A DNA stretch of 64,000 bases from JAOAFT01 sp035390885 (GCA_035390885.1 DAOOUW010000001.1:21860-85859); one strand, 5' to 3'; numbered from the stretch's first letter, positions 8,097 through 17,179 are shown. The notes: generated from the letters alone by a model not told the origin. Numbers and translations are program-made.

Positions 8097-9517
8097 TTAA
8101 ATTAGTTCTTCGAATGTTTGGCGTGAGCGAATGACTCGAACACGTTCTCCGTTGACAAGCACTTCAGCTGGTCGTAAGCGCCCATTGTAGTTCGATGCGT
8201 TGACAAATCCATAAGCGCCGGTCGTCATAATTGCAAGATAATCACCAGCATGGATTTTTGAAATAGCACGATCGCGAGCAAAGAAATCCCCACTCTCGCA
8301 AATTGGACCAACGACGTCCGCCTGCAAATGTTCGTACGACTCAATGACAATTGGCACAATCTGGTGATAAGCATTATAAAGAACGGGACGGATGAGTTCT
8401 GTCATTCCGCTATCAACGATTACGAATTTTTTTGACGTATTCTCTTTAATATACAACACTTTTGTAAGAAGCAGTCCTGCATTTGCTACGATTGCTCTTC
8501 CCGGCTCAGTCCAAAGCGAGCAGCCTGAGGATTGCAAAATTGGCATGATAGCTTCAATGAATTCTGAAGGCGCTGGCACTGGCGATGCAGAATTCTCAAC
8601 GGGGAGAGCTTCGTGCAGCACAACATTGTGGTATGGCACTCCAAAGCCTCCTCCAAAGTCAATGTGCTGAATTGGAATCCCAGCTTCTCGTAATTGCTGC
8701 ACCAAGGTTGCAAGACTCTTTGCTGTTTCCACGAATTGTTCTATCGAAGTAATTTGAGAACCGATGTGCGTATGAATTCCATGAACTTCGATTGATGGGA
8801 GGTTCATTGCGAGTTTGTAAACTTCGAGAGCTTTCGTATCTTCAATTCCAAATTTCGTAGAGTGCAATCCGGTCGTAATGTGCGGATGACTCTGTGCATC
8901 AATATGTGGATTTATTCTGATGGCAATGCGAGCTGTTTTATTGAGTCTGAGTGCAATTCTTGAAATTGCCTGAAGCTCTGGCACAGACTCGACGTTAAAC
9001 ATCAGTATATTTTTATTGAGAGCATACTCGATTTCATCATCTCGTTTTCCGACGCCGGCAAAAACTATTTTCTCAGGATCGAATCCAGACTTGAGCGCAA
9101 GGTAAAGTTCGCCTGCGGAAACGATATCAGCGCCAGCGCCTTCTTCTGCAAGCATTTTTAGAATCGTTGGATTGCTATTTGCTTTGACTGCGTAATAAAC
9201 GCAATGCTCTATTTCTCCAAATGCAGCATTGATCGTGCGATAGTTATGAAGTATCTGTTGCTTGCTGTACACATAGAGCGGCGTACCGTACTCCTCGGCA
9301 AGNNNNNNNNNNNNNNNNNNNNNNNNNNNNNNNNNNNNNNNNNNNNNNNNNNNNNNNNNNNNNNNNNNNNNNNNNNNNNNNNNNNNNNNNNNNNNNNNNN
9401 NNGAAGTATCTGTTGCTTGCTGTACACATAGAGCGGCGTACCGTACTCCTCGGCAAGTTCCTTAAGGGAAATATCCTCGCAGTACAACACGGTATCTTTA
9501 TAATCAATGAATGACAT
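8097..9517 (-). CDS. lysA: Diaminopimelate decarboxylase, interrupted by an assembly gap
   Basis: The gene encodes PLP-dependent decarboxylation of meso-diaminopimelate to lysine. The main part runs from 9302 down to 8097, and the first ~38 codons (MSFIDYKDTVLYCEDISLKE...) lie beyond a 100-N gap. The 55 bp on either side of the gap (9248-9302 and 9403-9457) are identical. Removing one copy plus the Ns (155 bp) leaves 1266 bp, an exact open frame of 421 residues. In that composite the PLP lysine is Lys60 in YYAVKANSN, and GGGFGVPY, EPGRAIVANAG and CESGDFFA follow in the usual order. The gene is therefore very probably intact in the organism and broken only in the assembly. Confidence 0.95.
9303..9402. 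other. Run of 100 N flanked by an identical 55 bp overlap (assembly gap)
   Basis: Exactly 100 Ns separate two copies of the same 55 bp sequence. This is what a scaffolder writes when two contigs overlap by one k-mer but are not merged. The true distance is probably minus 55 bp, since joining at the overlap restores lysA in frame. Confidence 0.93.
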
Positions 9518-9545
9518 ATCACCACACTTTTCGATTCTACAAAAA

Positions 9546-10217
9546 TTATGCTACCGACAAAAGATGCATAAGAAGCACATACGGAACGCTAATCCAGCGA
9601 ACAATAGAAACAAGCGCTTGTTGTGCAATTGGTATGTTAATGACAAAGAGCACCACGAAAATTCCAAGAAATCCTAACTGCTCGAATTTATATCCTAATT
9701 TTTCTGGCAATAGCGCTGAAAGAACATGGGAACCGTCGAGCGGTGGAATCGGAATCAAGTTAAATACTGCAAGGAAGATATTTATCGTAATGCCGACTGA
9801 AAACATTTGCAGCATAAACATAAAGAGTGATGCTGTCACACTACCATCTTCCGGAGCAACTGACGTAAAAATTATATTAAAGCAGCAGTATCCAAGAACG
9901 CAGAACAAAGCAACAACAAAATTTGAGAATGGACCAGCAAGCGACACAAACACATTATCGCGACGAGGCGAGCGGAAATTTTGTGGATTGATGGGAACAG
10001 GCTTTGCCCACGCAATGAACACTGGAATCTTTGCAAGAAATGCAAGGAGCGGAACAAGAATAGAGCCAAAGAGATCGATGTGCGGAAAAGGATTAAACGT
10101 TAAACGGCCTGCATCGCGAGCGGTTGTATCGCCGAGTCGCAGCGCCACAGCTCCGTGAGCGATTTCGTGCACAATAATAGAAAACAATAAAATTGGAATT
10201 ATATACAACTGATTCAT
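9546..10217 (-). CDS. Site-2 protease family (M50B) membrane metallopeptidase
   Basis: This 223-residue integral membrane protein has the zinc motif HEIAHG (His17, Glu18, His21) in its first helix and the third ligand motif NLIPIPPLDGS (Asp161) in a later helix. The central GPFSNFVVALF helix is typical of the compact bacterial S2P group. Such enzymes cut substrates inside the membrane, often anti-sigma factors or signal peptides, but the substrate here is unknown. It is 28 bp upstream of lysA on the same strand and may be co-transcribed. A terminator sits just upstream of its start (10236-10275), separating it from decayed genes. Confidence 0.9.
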   Translation of the reverse strand: MNQLYIIPILLFSIIVHEIAHGAVALRLGDTTARDAGRLTFNPFPHIDLFGSILVPLLAFLAKIPVFIAWAKPVPINPQNFRSPRRDNVFVSLAGPFSNFVVALFCVLGYCCFNIIFTSVAPEDGSVTASLFMFMLQMFSVGITINIFLAVFNLIPIPPLDGSHVLSALLPEKLGYKFEQLGFLGIFVVLFVINIPIAQQALVSIVRWISVPYVLLMHLLSVA

Positions 10218-10235
10218 AGTAATATCAATACCTTT

Positions 10236-10275
10236 AGAAAGAAAAATTCCCGTTTGCGCAAATCCAAACGGGAAT
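10236..10275 (-). terminator. Intrinsic terminator on the minus strand
   Basis: ATTCCCGTTTG (10246-10256) and CAAACGGGAAT (10265-10275) form a perfect 11 bp stem with an 8 nt loop. Read on the minus strand it is followed by TTTTCTTTC. It would end transcripts coming from the decayed gene region to its right, 19 bp before the site-2 protease gene starts. Confidence 0.85.
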
Positions 10276-10424
10276 GTGATAAACTCAAGGATTTCAACGT
10301 ACTATGTACAAAAAAAATCGCAGGAATTCAAGGTAATGATGTTGAAAGCGTGATGGATCTTCATCGTTAAATATATATTTTAAAATTGAGGAGTGAATAA
10401 AAATTACGAGAAGTGTGAAATCAT

Positions 10425-10745
10425 CTACAGTCGCTCTGAAATTTTGTCCAACGGCTCTATTAGTTCTTCTGTTATATATTCTGTCTGCATAATCATTGCT
10501 GTCTAGTTCCCCCATCTATATTTTCCATATTGAATTTGTCTGGATCGTCTTTCTACTCGAGACACTCAAGTGGCATAACGGCACAGTCTACTGCTCATTA
10601 TAAACTTTAGAGTATAGTATACGGCATATAAAGCTTCTATCGCATCTTTAAAATCCTGTACCGTGTTTTGGTTCCATGCTCCATCAATCATTAAAAGTTC
10701 ATTTGAGGAATATCAACGACCCCAATTTCTTTTTGGGGACTGTAC
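10425..10745 (-). pseudogene. Decayed GyrI-like (AraC effector-binding) small-molecule-binding gene
   Basis: Minus-strand fragments in different frames line up as one GyrI-like domain: EIGVVDIPQMNF, then LMIDGAWNQNTVQDFKDAIE and ALYAVYYTLKF, then VMPLECLE, KDDPDKFNMEN and IMQTEYITEELIEPLDK. The junctions are one-base shifts (for example a missing T after AACTTTT) and an in-frame TAG after VMPLECLE. The order and spacing match the family, so this is a relic with at least two frameshifts and one nonsense change. The right end merges into the neighbouring HEAT-repeat relic, suggesting a deletion between them. A terminator at 10236-10275 still marks its 3' side. Confidence 0.65.
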
Positions 10746-11035
10746 TTTTTCTATCAAGTTGTTTTAAATATTTCATATAAATATTTCTCACGCCGTTGTT
10801 GTCCTCTCTTTTCAATATCTTATTAAATTTCGGAACAAGCTCCTTTTGCGAATCTTGGCTGCTCTTAGCTATTTCAGTCAGGTCAAAAGCTGCGCTCCAT
10901 CTCACAACGGTGCCTTCGTCGTTTGTATTTTTAAAAGCTCTGGAACAGCGTCTTTAACTTTATCTGGAAATTTTTGGGCAGTATTGCCTATTATTCTGCT
11001 GGCTTTCAATTTCAATCTTGAAGCTTTATGAAAAC
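10699..11035 (-). pseudogene. Decayed HEAT-repeat protein fragment
   Basis: On the minus strand SRIIGNTAQKFPDKVKDAVP and ELLK continue, after a one-base slip in an A run near 10930, into NTNDEGTVVRWSAAFDLTEI and AKSSQDSQKELVPKFNKILK, then REDNNGVRNIYMKYLKQLD. The pattern is that of HEAT repeats in small bacterial adaptor or lyase-like proteins. There is no credible start, and the C-terminal end reads into the GyrI-like relic. I take it as a truncated, frameshifted remnant. The sequence between it and the DUF4389 gene (11036-11150) holds nothing I recognise. Confidence 0.65.
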
Positions 11036-11150
11036 AAAACGAGGTAAAGCTTGAAGCAATCAATAATCAATAGGAGTCAAGCATTATTCTTTTGCCAGGC
11101 AATTCGACGGCAACGCTTATTGAATTTCTATATATCCTATTGAACGCTTT

Positions 11151-11456
11151 CTATTCTTCTCCGTTGAAAGGAGGATATTGATCCGTAAACCAGTATCCCA
11201 TGTAAGCACCAACACGAAGTCCCCAACGGATATATCCAATAACAAAATCAAACATCTTCCTTGGATACTTTCCCGTAAACAGAATTGCCCACCACGCTAT
11301 AAACAACACAACAGCGACTGCAATTCCATAAAAGAACAGAATAAATCCATGAGGTATTCCCACGTACAGCCATCCCAAAAAAGTCTTCAACAGAAGTTTT
11401 CCTCTCGATAGCTTCTCAGGATAATCCACTGTAAACTTTACTGAAGAATCGCTCAT
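11151..11456 (-). CDS. DUF4389 family membrane protein
   Basis: The 101-residue protein starts behind a strong GAGGAGGTGA site. It carries the DUF4389 pattern: VDYPEKLSRGKLLLKTFLGW, a hydrophobic span (ILFFYGIAVAVVLFIAWWAI), then LFTGKYPRKMFDFVIGYIRW and YMGYWFTDQYPPF. Two membrane segments are likely. Members occur in many bacteria, some as part of larger proteins, and their function is unknown. It has no close same-strand neighbour and is probably transcribed alone. Confidence 0.88.
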   Translation of the reverse strand: MSDSSVKFTVDYPEKLSRGKLLLKTFLGWLYVGIPHGFILFFYGIAVAVVLFIAWWAILFTGKYPRKMFDFVIGYIRWGLRVGAYMGYWFTDQYPPFNGEE

Positions 11457-11780
11457 TCTTGCTCACCTCCTCTCTTGTTTTGCTTTGCCGCCGTTTTGCC
11501 TGACGTTTATTATAGAATAGCCCTGGCTCAATCCGCATTATAATGTAATATCAAAAACAAAAATTACGGGAATTTCTTTGCCGTACTTTGATATATTATT
11601 TCGCCAATCGAATCCTATATGAATACTTCAAGAAATTTGAAGTAATTTGTCATTCACTTTGTTTTCGAATAACTGATGAGACATTTTGTAGATAAAAGAG
11701 GTTCGCAATATGTTTAGATTCAAGAGACGTCGCTGATTATTCTTTTATCCGTTGCCAAGCAAAGCTTGCCTCACCTTCAT
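11457..11780. other. Intergenic region with one small inverted repeat
   Basis: No coding frame is apparent. The minus-strand TATAAT at about 11510-11515 could serve the DUF4389 gene. A perfect 7 bp inverted repeat ACTTCAA-N5-TTGAAGT occurs at 11625-11643, with unknown role. Confidence 0.4.
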
Positions 11781-12128
11781 TTAAGATCGTATCATCGTCA
11801 GAATCATTTTGAATTTCTTTAACGCTCTCAAGGCATGCGGTTGATTCGCAGGCATAATGACCATCTCGCCTTCCTTCAAGCAAAGAGGCTTGCCAGAAAT
11901 AACAACTTCCGCTTCTCCATCGAGAATGTAGACCATTGCATCAAATGGAGCCGTATGTTCGCTCAATCCCTGTCCCTCATCAAAGGCAAAAAAAGTTACA
12001 GTGCCAGCTTTTTTATCAATGATTGTTCGGCTTACGACAGCTCCTTCCTGATAATCCGCTAAATCACTTAATCGTATGACTTGCGCTGCTAATTTTTCCA
12101 TTCCTGGATTTTCATCGGTCTGTTGCAT
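11781..12128 (-). CDS. Small cupin-domain protein
   Basis: This 115-residue single-domain cupin has motif 1-like residues around FDEGQGLSEHTAPFDAMVYI and the second motif LKEGEMVIMPANQPHALRAL. The first motif keeps one clear His (SEHTAP) and the second keeps His in QPHAL, so a metal site is plausible but incomplete. Such proteins bind small metabolites or act as isomerases or dioxygenases, and the sequence does not decide which. It is flanked by non-coding DNA on both sides and is probably monocistronic. Confidence 0.88.
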   Translation of the reverse strand: MQQTDENPGMEKLAAQVIRLSDLADYQEGAVVSRTIIDKKAGTVTFFAFDEGQGLSEHTAPFDAMVYILDGEAEVVISGKPLCLKEGEMVIMPANQPHALRALKKFKMILTMIRS

Positions 12129-12290
12129 TTTTCACCTCTTGCTGTCATTAACATAATTCCCCTAAAATATTTTTCTCACAATAATATTGCTCATAAATCT
12201 AATGGATGCAATAGAAGAAACTCGACTAATTTTAAGAAGATGAACCCAAATAATGTAGATAACTTACTGGAAAAACATGCTATTGTCATG

Positions 12291-12330
12291 TTCAAGAAAA
12301 TGACGCTTCTACCATTTTCATTATCTTGAA
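12291..12330. repeat. Imperfect inverted repeat in intergenic DNA
   Basis: TTCAAGA-A-AATGA (12291-12303) pairs with TCATT-A-TCTTGAA (12318-12330) with a single A/A mismatch. It lies between the cupin start and the palindromic repeat element. Its role is unknown. Confidence 0.5.
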
Positions 12331-12365
12331 AGATATTAAGGAGTTACAGTAATTGAACCATCTTT

Positions 12366-12567
12366 AATCCAAATTATGCATTAGAAATCTGTGAAGGTTG
12401 TTGCCTCGATACGCCTTACGGCACCTCGGCAACCGAAATCCCGACGGTGGCTGAGTAGGACGGCAGTCCGTATCGAAGCCACCATTTGGGTTTCTTTTTC
12501 TATCGCCTATTTTATTATTTCCCTTCATCTTACACTTCTATTACTACCTTTATTGCATAATCTGGGT
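12366..12567 (+). repeat. MITE-like palindromic repeat, copy 2 (complete)
   Basis: The element begins with AATCCAAATTATGCA (12366-12380) and ends with TTGCATAATCTGGGT (12553-12567), which are imperfect inverted repeats of each other. The core holds two hairpins: GTTGCC...GGCAAC and GGTGGCT...AGCCACC. Between the stems lie TCGATACG and CGTATCGA, which are mutually complementary, and an apical GGAC-GGCA-GTCC stem. It starts 23 bp beyond the stop of the DUF2279 gene. Confidence 0.8.
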
Positions 12568-12589
12568 CAATGAAAATGTTGGGTTATTT

Positions 12590-13546
12590 CTAATTCAGTA
12601 GCAACGGCTTAAATTTGGCTGGCTTGCCTTGCGTTTTACTAACTGCCGGAGCTGGATAGTGGAAGAGATCGAGGAGGCGCTTTACTGTTGTCCACGTTTC
12701 ATGTGTAGTTGGAATTGCCGAAAGATTGTAATCGAGAGCTACAACAAATTTTCGTTTTGCTGGTTCTGTCGGATAAATTGGATCTTTGCTTACCCATGTT
12801 GGCCTTCCATAAATATTTTCTCCACCATAACCAAAAGCAATGTTTAAATACGGTATCCAGAAATGTTTGGCTTTTGCTGGAAGTAAATTGTAAACATCGA
12901 CACTAAGCCAGTAGATATGTCCATCGTAATCATCTGTAAGGCGGAAGTATTCATCCATTGGAATTTTTCCGGATGGATAGTAACTCCATTTGAATTTAAA
13001 ATTCTGAAAGAAGGGGACGCGCTGCTGAAGATACGCGTACCCAATGCCAAGCGTGTTCGCGGTAAGGTCGGTAAGAGAAAATGCATACGTCGAAAATCCA
13101 TCGCCAATTTCAATTGATAGAGCATAGAAGAAAGCAATTCCGCTTGCCCACCATGTAGCAGTCGATCTTGAGTATCCACTCCACTGAAGTATTTCCGAGA
13201 GTGCATTTGTATAGCAATATGAAGTGTAGAAGTGTCCAACTTTATCGACGCCAAGCGAGTAATTATGCCAAAATCCGTCATTCTCATATTTAAAGGGATG
13301 ATAATTTCCTTCCCACCACCATTTATATTCAAGGTACGTTGTAAAAAGCGTATGAGTAGCAATAACTGCTGTCGTGATATTTTTGCGCTGGAGATACCAT
13401 GGATTTTCTGAAGTACGAGCGAGTGAGTCGCGCTCTTGCGCAGGAAGCTGAGTCAAGCTCGCCCACAATAGTAAAACAGCCAAAGATGTGCAGCGCTTAA
13501 AAATCAAAGTACACTCCAAGCGTGTGTAATTGAACCTTCGAATCAA
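12590..13546 (-). CDS. DUF2279 family envelope protein
   Basis: The product (up to 318 residues) has a signal-like segment (LAVLLLWASLTQLPAQ). The body contains the DUF2279 hallmark VDKVGHFYTSYCYT, then TWWASGIAFFYALSIEIGDG and SLTDLTANTLGIGYAYLQ, all typical of a membrane-associated family in Bacteroidota. The annotated ATG at 13546 would overlap the upstream gene by 50 bp. A TTG near the stop of that gene (TTGATTTTTAAGCG) is a plausible coupled start just before the signal peptide. It pairs with the DUF1207 gene upstream as a two-gene unit. Function is unknown. Confidence 0.8.
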   Translation of the reverse strand: MIRRFNYTRLECTLIFKRCTSLAVLLLWASLTQLPAQERDSLARTSENPWYLQRKNITTAVIATHTLFTTYLEYKWWWEGNYHPFKYENDGFWHNYSLGVDKVGHFYTSYCYTNALSEILQWSGYSRSTATWWASGIAFFYALSIEIGDGFSTYAFSLTDLTANTLGIGYAYLQQRVPFFQNFKFKWSYYPSGKIPMDEYFRLTDDYDGHIYWLSVDVYNLLPAKAKHFWIPYLNIAFGYGGENIYGRPTWVSKDPIYPTEPAKRKFVVALDYNLSAIPTTHETWTTVKRLLDLFHYPAPAVSKTQGKPAKFKPLLLN

Positions 13547-14324
13547 AAAATTGACCTCGTTCTTCGTACCCCGCTCGATGCGTCAAAGCAACGCGAATAA
13601 CATGTGGAGATTCTCCTAAAATTTTTACGCCAACCTGATAGCTTTGAGTCGAACCATAGCGAAGTTCTTCTCTCAGTTTGATGTCAAAAGCAACATAACC
13701 AATGAGCCATGATTTCAATTGTGTTTGAGCAACGTCTGCTCCAACTTCAAATAACCAATGAGGATTATTATCGGAAGGAACCTTAAATGTATGATGATAG
13801 AGAGCTCCGGCATATACATATCCGCGCAATTTATCGATAGCTTGAAGAACGAAGAGTTGATAGTAATCCCTTACATAATTTATCGATGAGTGATAACCAA
13901 AAATTTCGAATGCATCGTCGTTGAGATGCTGGCTTGTGTGTCCAGGACCAAATTGAATAAAGGTGCGTTCGTTCCATGTCATTGCAAAAAGCAAATCTAC
14001 ATAAAAATCCGTGTTGATAACTCGTAGACTACCTGGTTTATGGTCAAGCTGTGTAAAGACGGTTGCGGCAACAGAAATATCGCCGCGCAGTGTTCCGTAG
14101 TTGACTTGAAGAAGAGGTAAGGAATTTCCAATTCCTGCCCAGTAATTATCTTTATCGAACATTTTGCAAAGAGAAAGCCCATGTTCCGTAACATTTGCAG
14201 TGCGACGCGGCATGAGCGATGAAGATGGAAGCAAAGAATATTCGATTCTCTCTTGCTGTTGCGCCTGTAAAAGTATTACGTTGGAACACAGGAAAAGAAG
14301 GAACAATCGAGATTGACGAACCAT
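13497..14324 (-). CDS. DUF1207 outer-membrane beta-barrel-like protein
   Basis: The 275-residue protein has a signal peptide (LFLLFLCSNVILLQAQ), followed by amphipathic beta-strands and a C-terminal aromatic residue (LGVYFDF), typical of outer-membrane proteins. The pattern FGPGHTSQHLNDDAF, followed by INYVRDYYQLF, matches the DUF1207 family, where a similar H-x-S-x-H-L-x-D motif recurs. A lipid or hydrolytic role is speculative. It lies 12 bp downstream of pdxJ on the same strand and overlaps the following DUF2279 gene, so all three may be one transcript. Confidence 0.8.
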   Translation of the reverse strand: MVRQSRLFLLFLCSNVILLQAQQQERIEYSLLPSSSLMPRRTANVTEHGLSLCKMFDKDNYWAGIGNSLPLLQVNYGTLRGDISVAATVFTQLDHKPGSLRVINTDFYVDLLFAMTWNERTFIQFGPGHTSQHLNDDAFEIFGYHSSINYVRDYYQLFVLQAIDKLRGYVYAGALYHHTFKVPSDNNPHWLFEVGADVAQTQLKSWLIGYVAFDIKLREELRYGSTQSYQVGVKILGESPHVIRVALTHRAGYEERGQFFDSKVQLHTLGVYFDF

Positions 14325-14336
14325 AGCGCAGACTTT

Positions 14337-15068
14337 TTAAAGTGAAGAAGTTGTCTGAGAACGAACAAGCGAAACCATTTCTCGGACAGCTTCAGCAAGT
14401 CCAACATCTAACGCACGTACGATAATAGCATAGCCAATACTGACTTCCTGAATTTCAGGGATTTTTATAACAGGAATAATATTACTGTAATCCAATCCAT
14501 GTCCTGCATTGACGCCCATCCCGAGTTGTGCGCCAAGTTTCGCAGCATTTTGAATTTGAACCAGATGCCGTTGCAGTTCCGCTTCACCGATTGCGTCGGC
14601 ATATTCGCCGGTATGAAGTTCAATCATGTCAGTTCCCGTCGCTGCTGATGCGCGGATTTGTTCCTCCAGCGGATCGATGAAGAGACTAACAAGAATACCA
14701 TGCTGATGGAATCGTTCGACAACGCGGGAGTAAAAATCCTGTTGACTTGCTATATCAATTCCATCCTCGGTTGTCAATTCCTGTCGTCGTTCAGGCACAA
14801 GGGTTACAAGATCGGGCTTCACCTGACACGCAATCGAGATAATTTCTTCAGTTGCAGCCATTTCAAGATCGAGTTTTGTTGTAATTGAAGCACGGAGGCG
14901 TCGCACATCCTCATCTTTGATGTGACGGCGATCTTCCCGCAAGTGACACACAATGCCTTCGGCGCCTGCGCTTTCGCACACACGAGCTTTCTCTGCTGGA
15001 TCTGGTTGAGCTCCGCCTCGAGCATTTCGAATTGTTGCAATATGATCAATGTTTACAGATAAGTGCAT
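14337..15068 (-). CDS. pdxJ: Pyridoxine 5'-phosphate synthase
   Basis: PdxJ condenses 3-amino-2-oxopropyl phosphate with deoxyxylulose 5-phosphate to form pyridoxine 5'-phosphate in the DXP-dependent vitamin B6 route. The true start is ATG 15068 (MHLSVNIDHIATIRNARGG), giving 243 residues, the normal length. A longer in-frame reading begins at 15215 but adds 49 residues with no family match. The TIM-barrel motifs VNIDHIATIRNARGG, CHLREDRRHI, LVPERRQELTTE, FIDP and MGVNAGHGLDY are all present. It probably heads the minus-strand unit with the two envelope genes. Confidence 0.96.
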   Translation of the reverse strand: MHLSVNIDHIATIRNARGGAQPDPAEKARVCESAGAEGIVCHLREDRRHIKDEDVRRLRASITTKLDLEMAATEEIISIACQVKPDLVTLVPERRQELTTEDGIDIASQQDFYSRVVERFHQHGILVSLFIDPLEEQIRASAATGTDMIELHTGEYADAIGEAELQRHLVQIQNAAKLGAQLGMGVNAGHGLDYSNIIPVIKIPEIQEVSIGYAIIVRALDVGLAEAVREMVSLVRSQTTSSL

Positions 15069-15303
15069 AAATTTTTTTCTCTCTTTCTTACTTCTATAAT
15101 CAAATATAAAAAAGAAAGTATAAAGATGGTGAATTATTCTTTGCTTTGTAGATCCATTTACAGAATTGAAAATCCGACGATCCTCAAAATCAAAAAATTG
15201 CGTATTCATTTTCATTCTCGTAACTTGAAGAAGTTCGGACGTAACTTTTTATTCGATAAATCGTAGATTTCATTAGAACTTTTCAATAGAAGGAGCTACA
15301 CTG

Positions 15304-16962
15304 ATGAAAAAGAATTTGATAGGGCTACTCGTGTTTGCTTTGTTTCCTGCTTCGGTTATCTTTGCACAAGAACCAAGCGCAACAATTTCCATCGAAAATG
15401 TTGGCATTGCGGGAACGATGCTTCCTCATATCGCTAAACAATTACTTTATGACTCATTGAACTTCAGTAACATTGATACATCCATTGCAGGAGAAGACAG
15501 TAGTAGTTACACCATTGAAGATGAAAATGAAATCGAAGAAGCGGATGAAATTATTGACGATACAACGATTGCTGAAAATGCAGTGATCAAAAGTTCTATC
15601 ATTGTAAAGAATGGAACATTGAAAGTCGCAGGTACTATCAAGGGAAATGCAACAGTCATCGATGGTGATTTAGTAGTGCTCTCCACAGGCACAATCGAAG
15701 GCGATGCTCACGTCGTAAACGGAAAGATACAAAAAGAGCCTGGAGGAAAAATTCAAGGGTTCGAAGACATTCGTACACAAAATATATCCAAACGGCTTGC
15801 TCAACGATGGCTATTCCATCCGAATCATTCCTTCGATGTGCCGTGGAATGAAGAAATAACCGACTTCGATCAATTCATCTTCCGATACAACAGAGTTGAA
15901 AGTGTTTTTTTAGGATTGGGTTCTGATAAAAAATATTACTGGGATGGGCATCGCTGGTGGAATGCCTATGGATTTGTTGGATGGGGATTCAAATCACATA
16001 AGTGGCGTGGCACGCTCGGTCTCAGTCGTCAATTTCATTTCCGTTCAGAAAATCGCGATGGGATTTTTGACATTGGATTAGAAGGATATAGTTTAACTGA
16101 TACAAAAGATCGATGGATCATTTCACAAATTGAAAATACACTCTCATCGTTGTTTCTGCACGAAGACTTTAGAGATTATTTCCAGCGCGAGGGATTCACA
16201 GTGTACGCAGGGCATTACCTGTATTCGGATAGATTCAAAAGCGAGATAAAGCTTTCTTACGCATCAGATGATTATGAATCAATGGAGAACAGGGTTGATT
16301 GGGCTTTCTTCGGCGGGAAAAAAAGTTTTAGAGAAAATCCTGCTATTGATGCGGGGCGAATTCACAGCTTTATTCTTAGCGGTGGACTAACTACAGTAAA
16401 GAAAACAAGCAAAGGACGCGACGGCTGGCAACTCTATGCTTCCAGAGAGATTGCCCGTAAAGCGTTGGGTAGCGAATTTGGATTCAATCACTATATGCTC
16501 GATGTGAGTACTTTTCAACCCTTCGATTACTACGAGAATATCAATGCTCGGCTGCGCATTGGCACTGCAGATGGAAATGTACCACAGCAGAAAATTTTTG
16601 AACTAGGCGGATTGGGTTCGCTCAACGCTTTTCCATTTAAATCTTATGCTGGAAACAGAATGCTTCTTCTCAATCTTGAATTTATTCTCAGTGGAGAAAT
16701 TCTGGGTGATCTTGATTTCTTTCCATCATGGCTTTTTGACCATGTAATTTTAATTGCTATATCCGATGCAGGATGGATAAAGGATGCGCCTACTTCAGCG
16801 ACGCCAATCGAAGGATTTGGTGATTTTGTATTTAAGGATGTAAAGCATGATTTTGGAATTGCATTGGGAAATCGGTCAGGCTCTTACCGACTTGGCATAG
16901 CATGGCGTACAGATTGCGCAGCGCCAGCTCAATTGATTTTGAGAGTGCAACGACCATTCTAA
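15304..16962 (+). CDS. Secreted bactofilin-like segment fused to an Omp85-like barrel
   Basis: The 552-residue protein has a signal peptide ending FAQEPS. Residues ~85-165 carry short beta-helix turns (AVIKSSIIVKNGTLKVAGTI, KGNATVIDGDLVVLSTGTIE, GDAHVVNG) like those of polymer-forming bactofilin domains. From ~190 to the end is a long series of beta-strands. The stretch FELGGLGSLNAFPFKSYAGN at ~430 and the C-terminal LILRVQRPF resemble BamA-type surface-antigen barrels. This suggests an outer-membrane barrel with a periplasmic beta-helical plug or assembly arm. An acidic linker (EDENEIEEADEIIDD) precedes the helix. Start is ATG 15304 with GAAGGAGC upstream. It appears to be a single-gene transcript. 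Confidence 0.75.
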   Translation: MKKNLIGLLVFALFPASVIFAQEPSATISIENVGIAGTMLPHIAKQLLYDSLNFSNIDTSIAGEDSSSYTIEDENEIEEADEIIDDTTIAENAVIKSSIIVKNGTLKVAGTIKGNATVIDGDLVVLSTGTIEGDAHVVNGKIQKEPGGKIQGFEDIRTQNISKRLAQRWLFHPNHSFDVPWNEEITDFDQFIFRYNRVESVFLGLGSDKKYYWDGHRWWNAYGFVGWGFKSHKWRGTLGLSRQFHFRSENRDGIFDIGLEGYSLTDTKDRWIISQIENTLSSLFLHEDFRDYFQREGFTVYAGHYLYSDRFKSEIKLSYASDDYESMENRVDWAFFGGKKSFRENPAIDAGRIHSFILSGGLTTVKKTSKGRDGWQLYASREIARKALGSEFGFNHYMLDVSTFQPFDYYENINARLRIGTADGNVPQQKIFELGGLGSLNAFPFKSYAGNRMLLLNLEFILSGEILGDLDFFPSWLFDHVILIAISDAGWIKDAPTSATPIEGFGDFVFKDVKHDFGIALGNRSGSYRLGIAWRTDCAAPAQLILRVQRPF

Positions 16963-17000
16963 TAAATAAAAAACAAATGCAAAAGCAGAAATAACTTGAC

Positions 17001-17035
17001 TTAAAGGATGAGTTAAAAATTTGAGAATCCTTTAA
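17001..17035. repeat. 9 bp perfect inverted repeat downstream of the barrel gene
   Basis: TTAAAGGAT (17001-17009) and ATCCTTTAA (17027-17035) are perfect complements with a 17 nt loop. There is no U-run, so it is not a classical terminator. It lies in the 217 bp convergent gap between the barrel gene and the secreted propeller-like gene. Confidence 0.5.
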
Positions 17036-17179
17036 TGTCTCACGCAAGCAAATTGCGCAAATCAAAGCAGATTAGAAGTAGTAAATCGGTTAATTTCCAT
17101 ATATTGCAAGAGGTTGTTGCTGAGAACAACTTCTTACTTCATCTGAGCTGTCATCTCTATGACGTTATCAACCATTATA

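Noticed and set aside
9248..9457. Tandem duplication inside lysA
   Set aside because: The repeat is exactly one 55 bp overlap bracketing 100 Ns, which is an assembly signature; the gene is in frame once collapsed.
10294..10515. 73-residue minus-strand ORF as a real gene
   Set aside because: It lies across the GyrI-like relic in a different frame, with no good ribosome site or family match.
14337..15215. Longer PdxJ with 49 extra N-terminal residues
   Set aside because: The extra residues have no family match, and MHLSVNIDHIATIRNARGG begins at ATG 15068, the canonical start.
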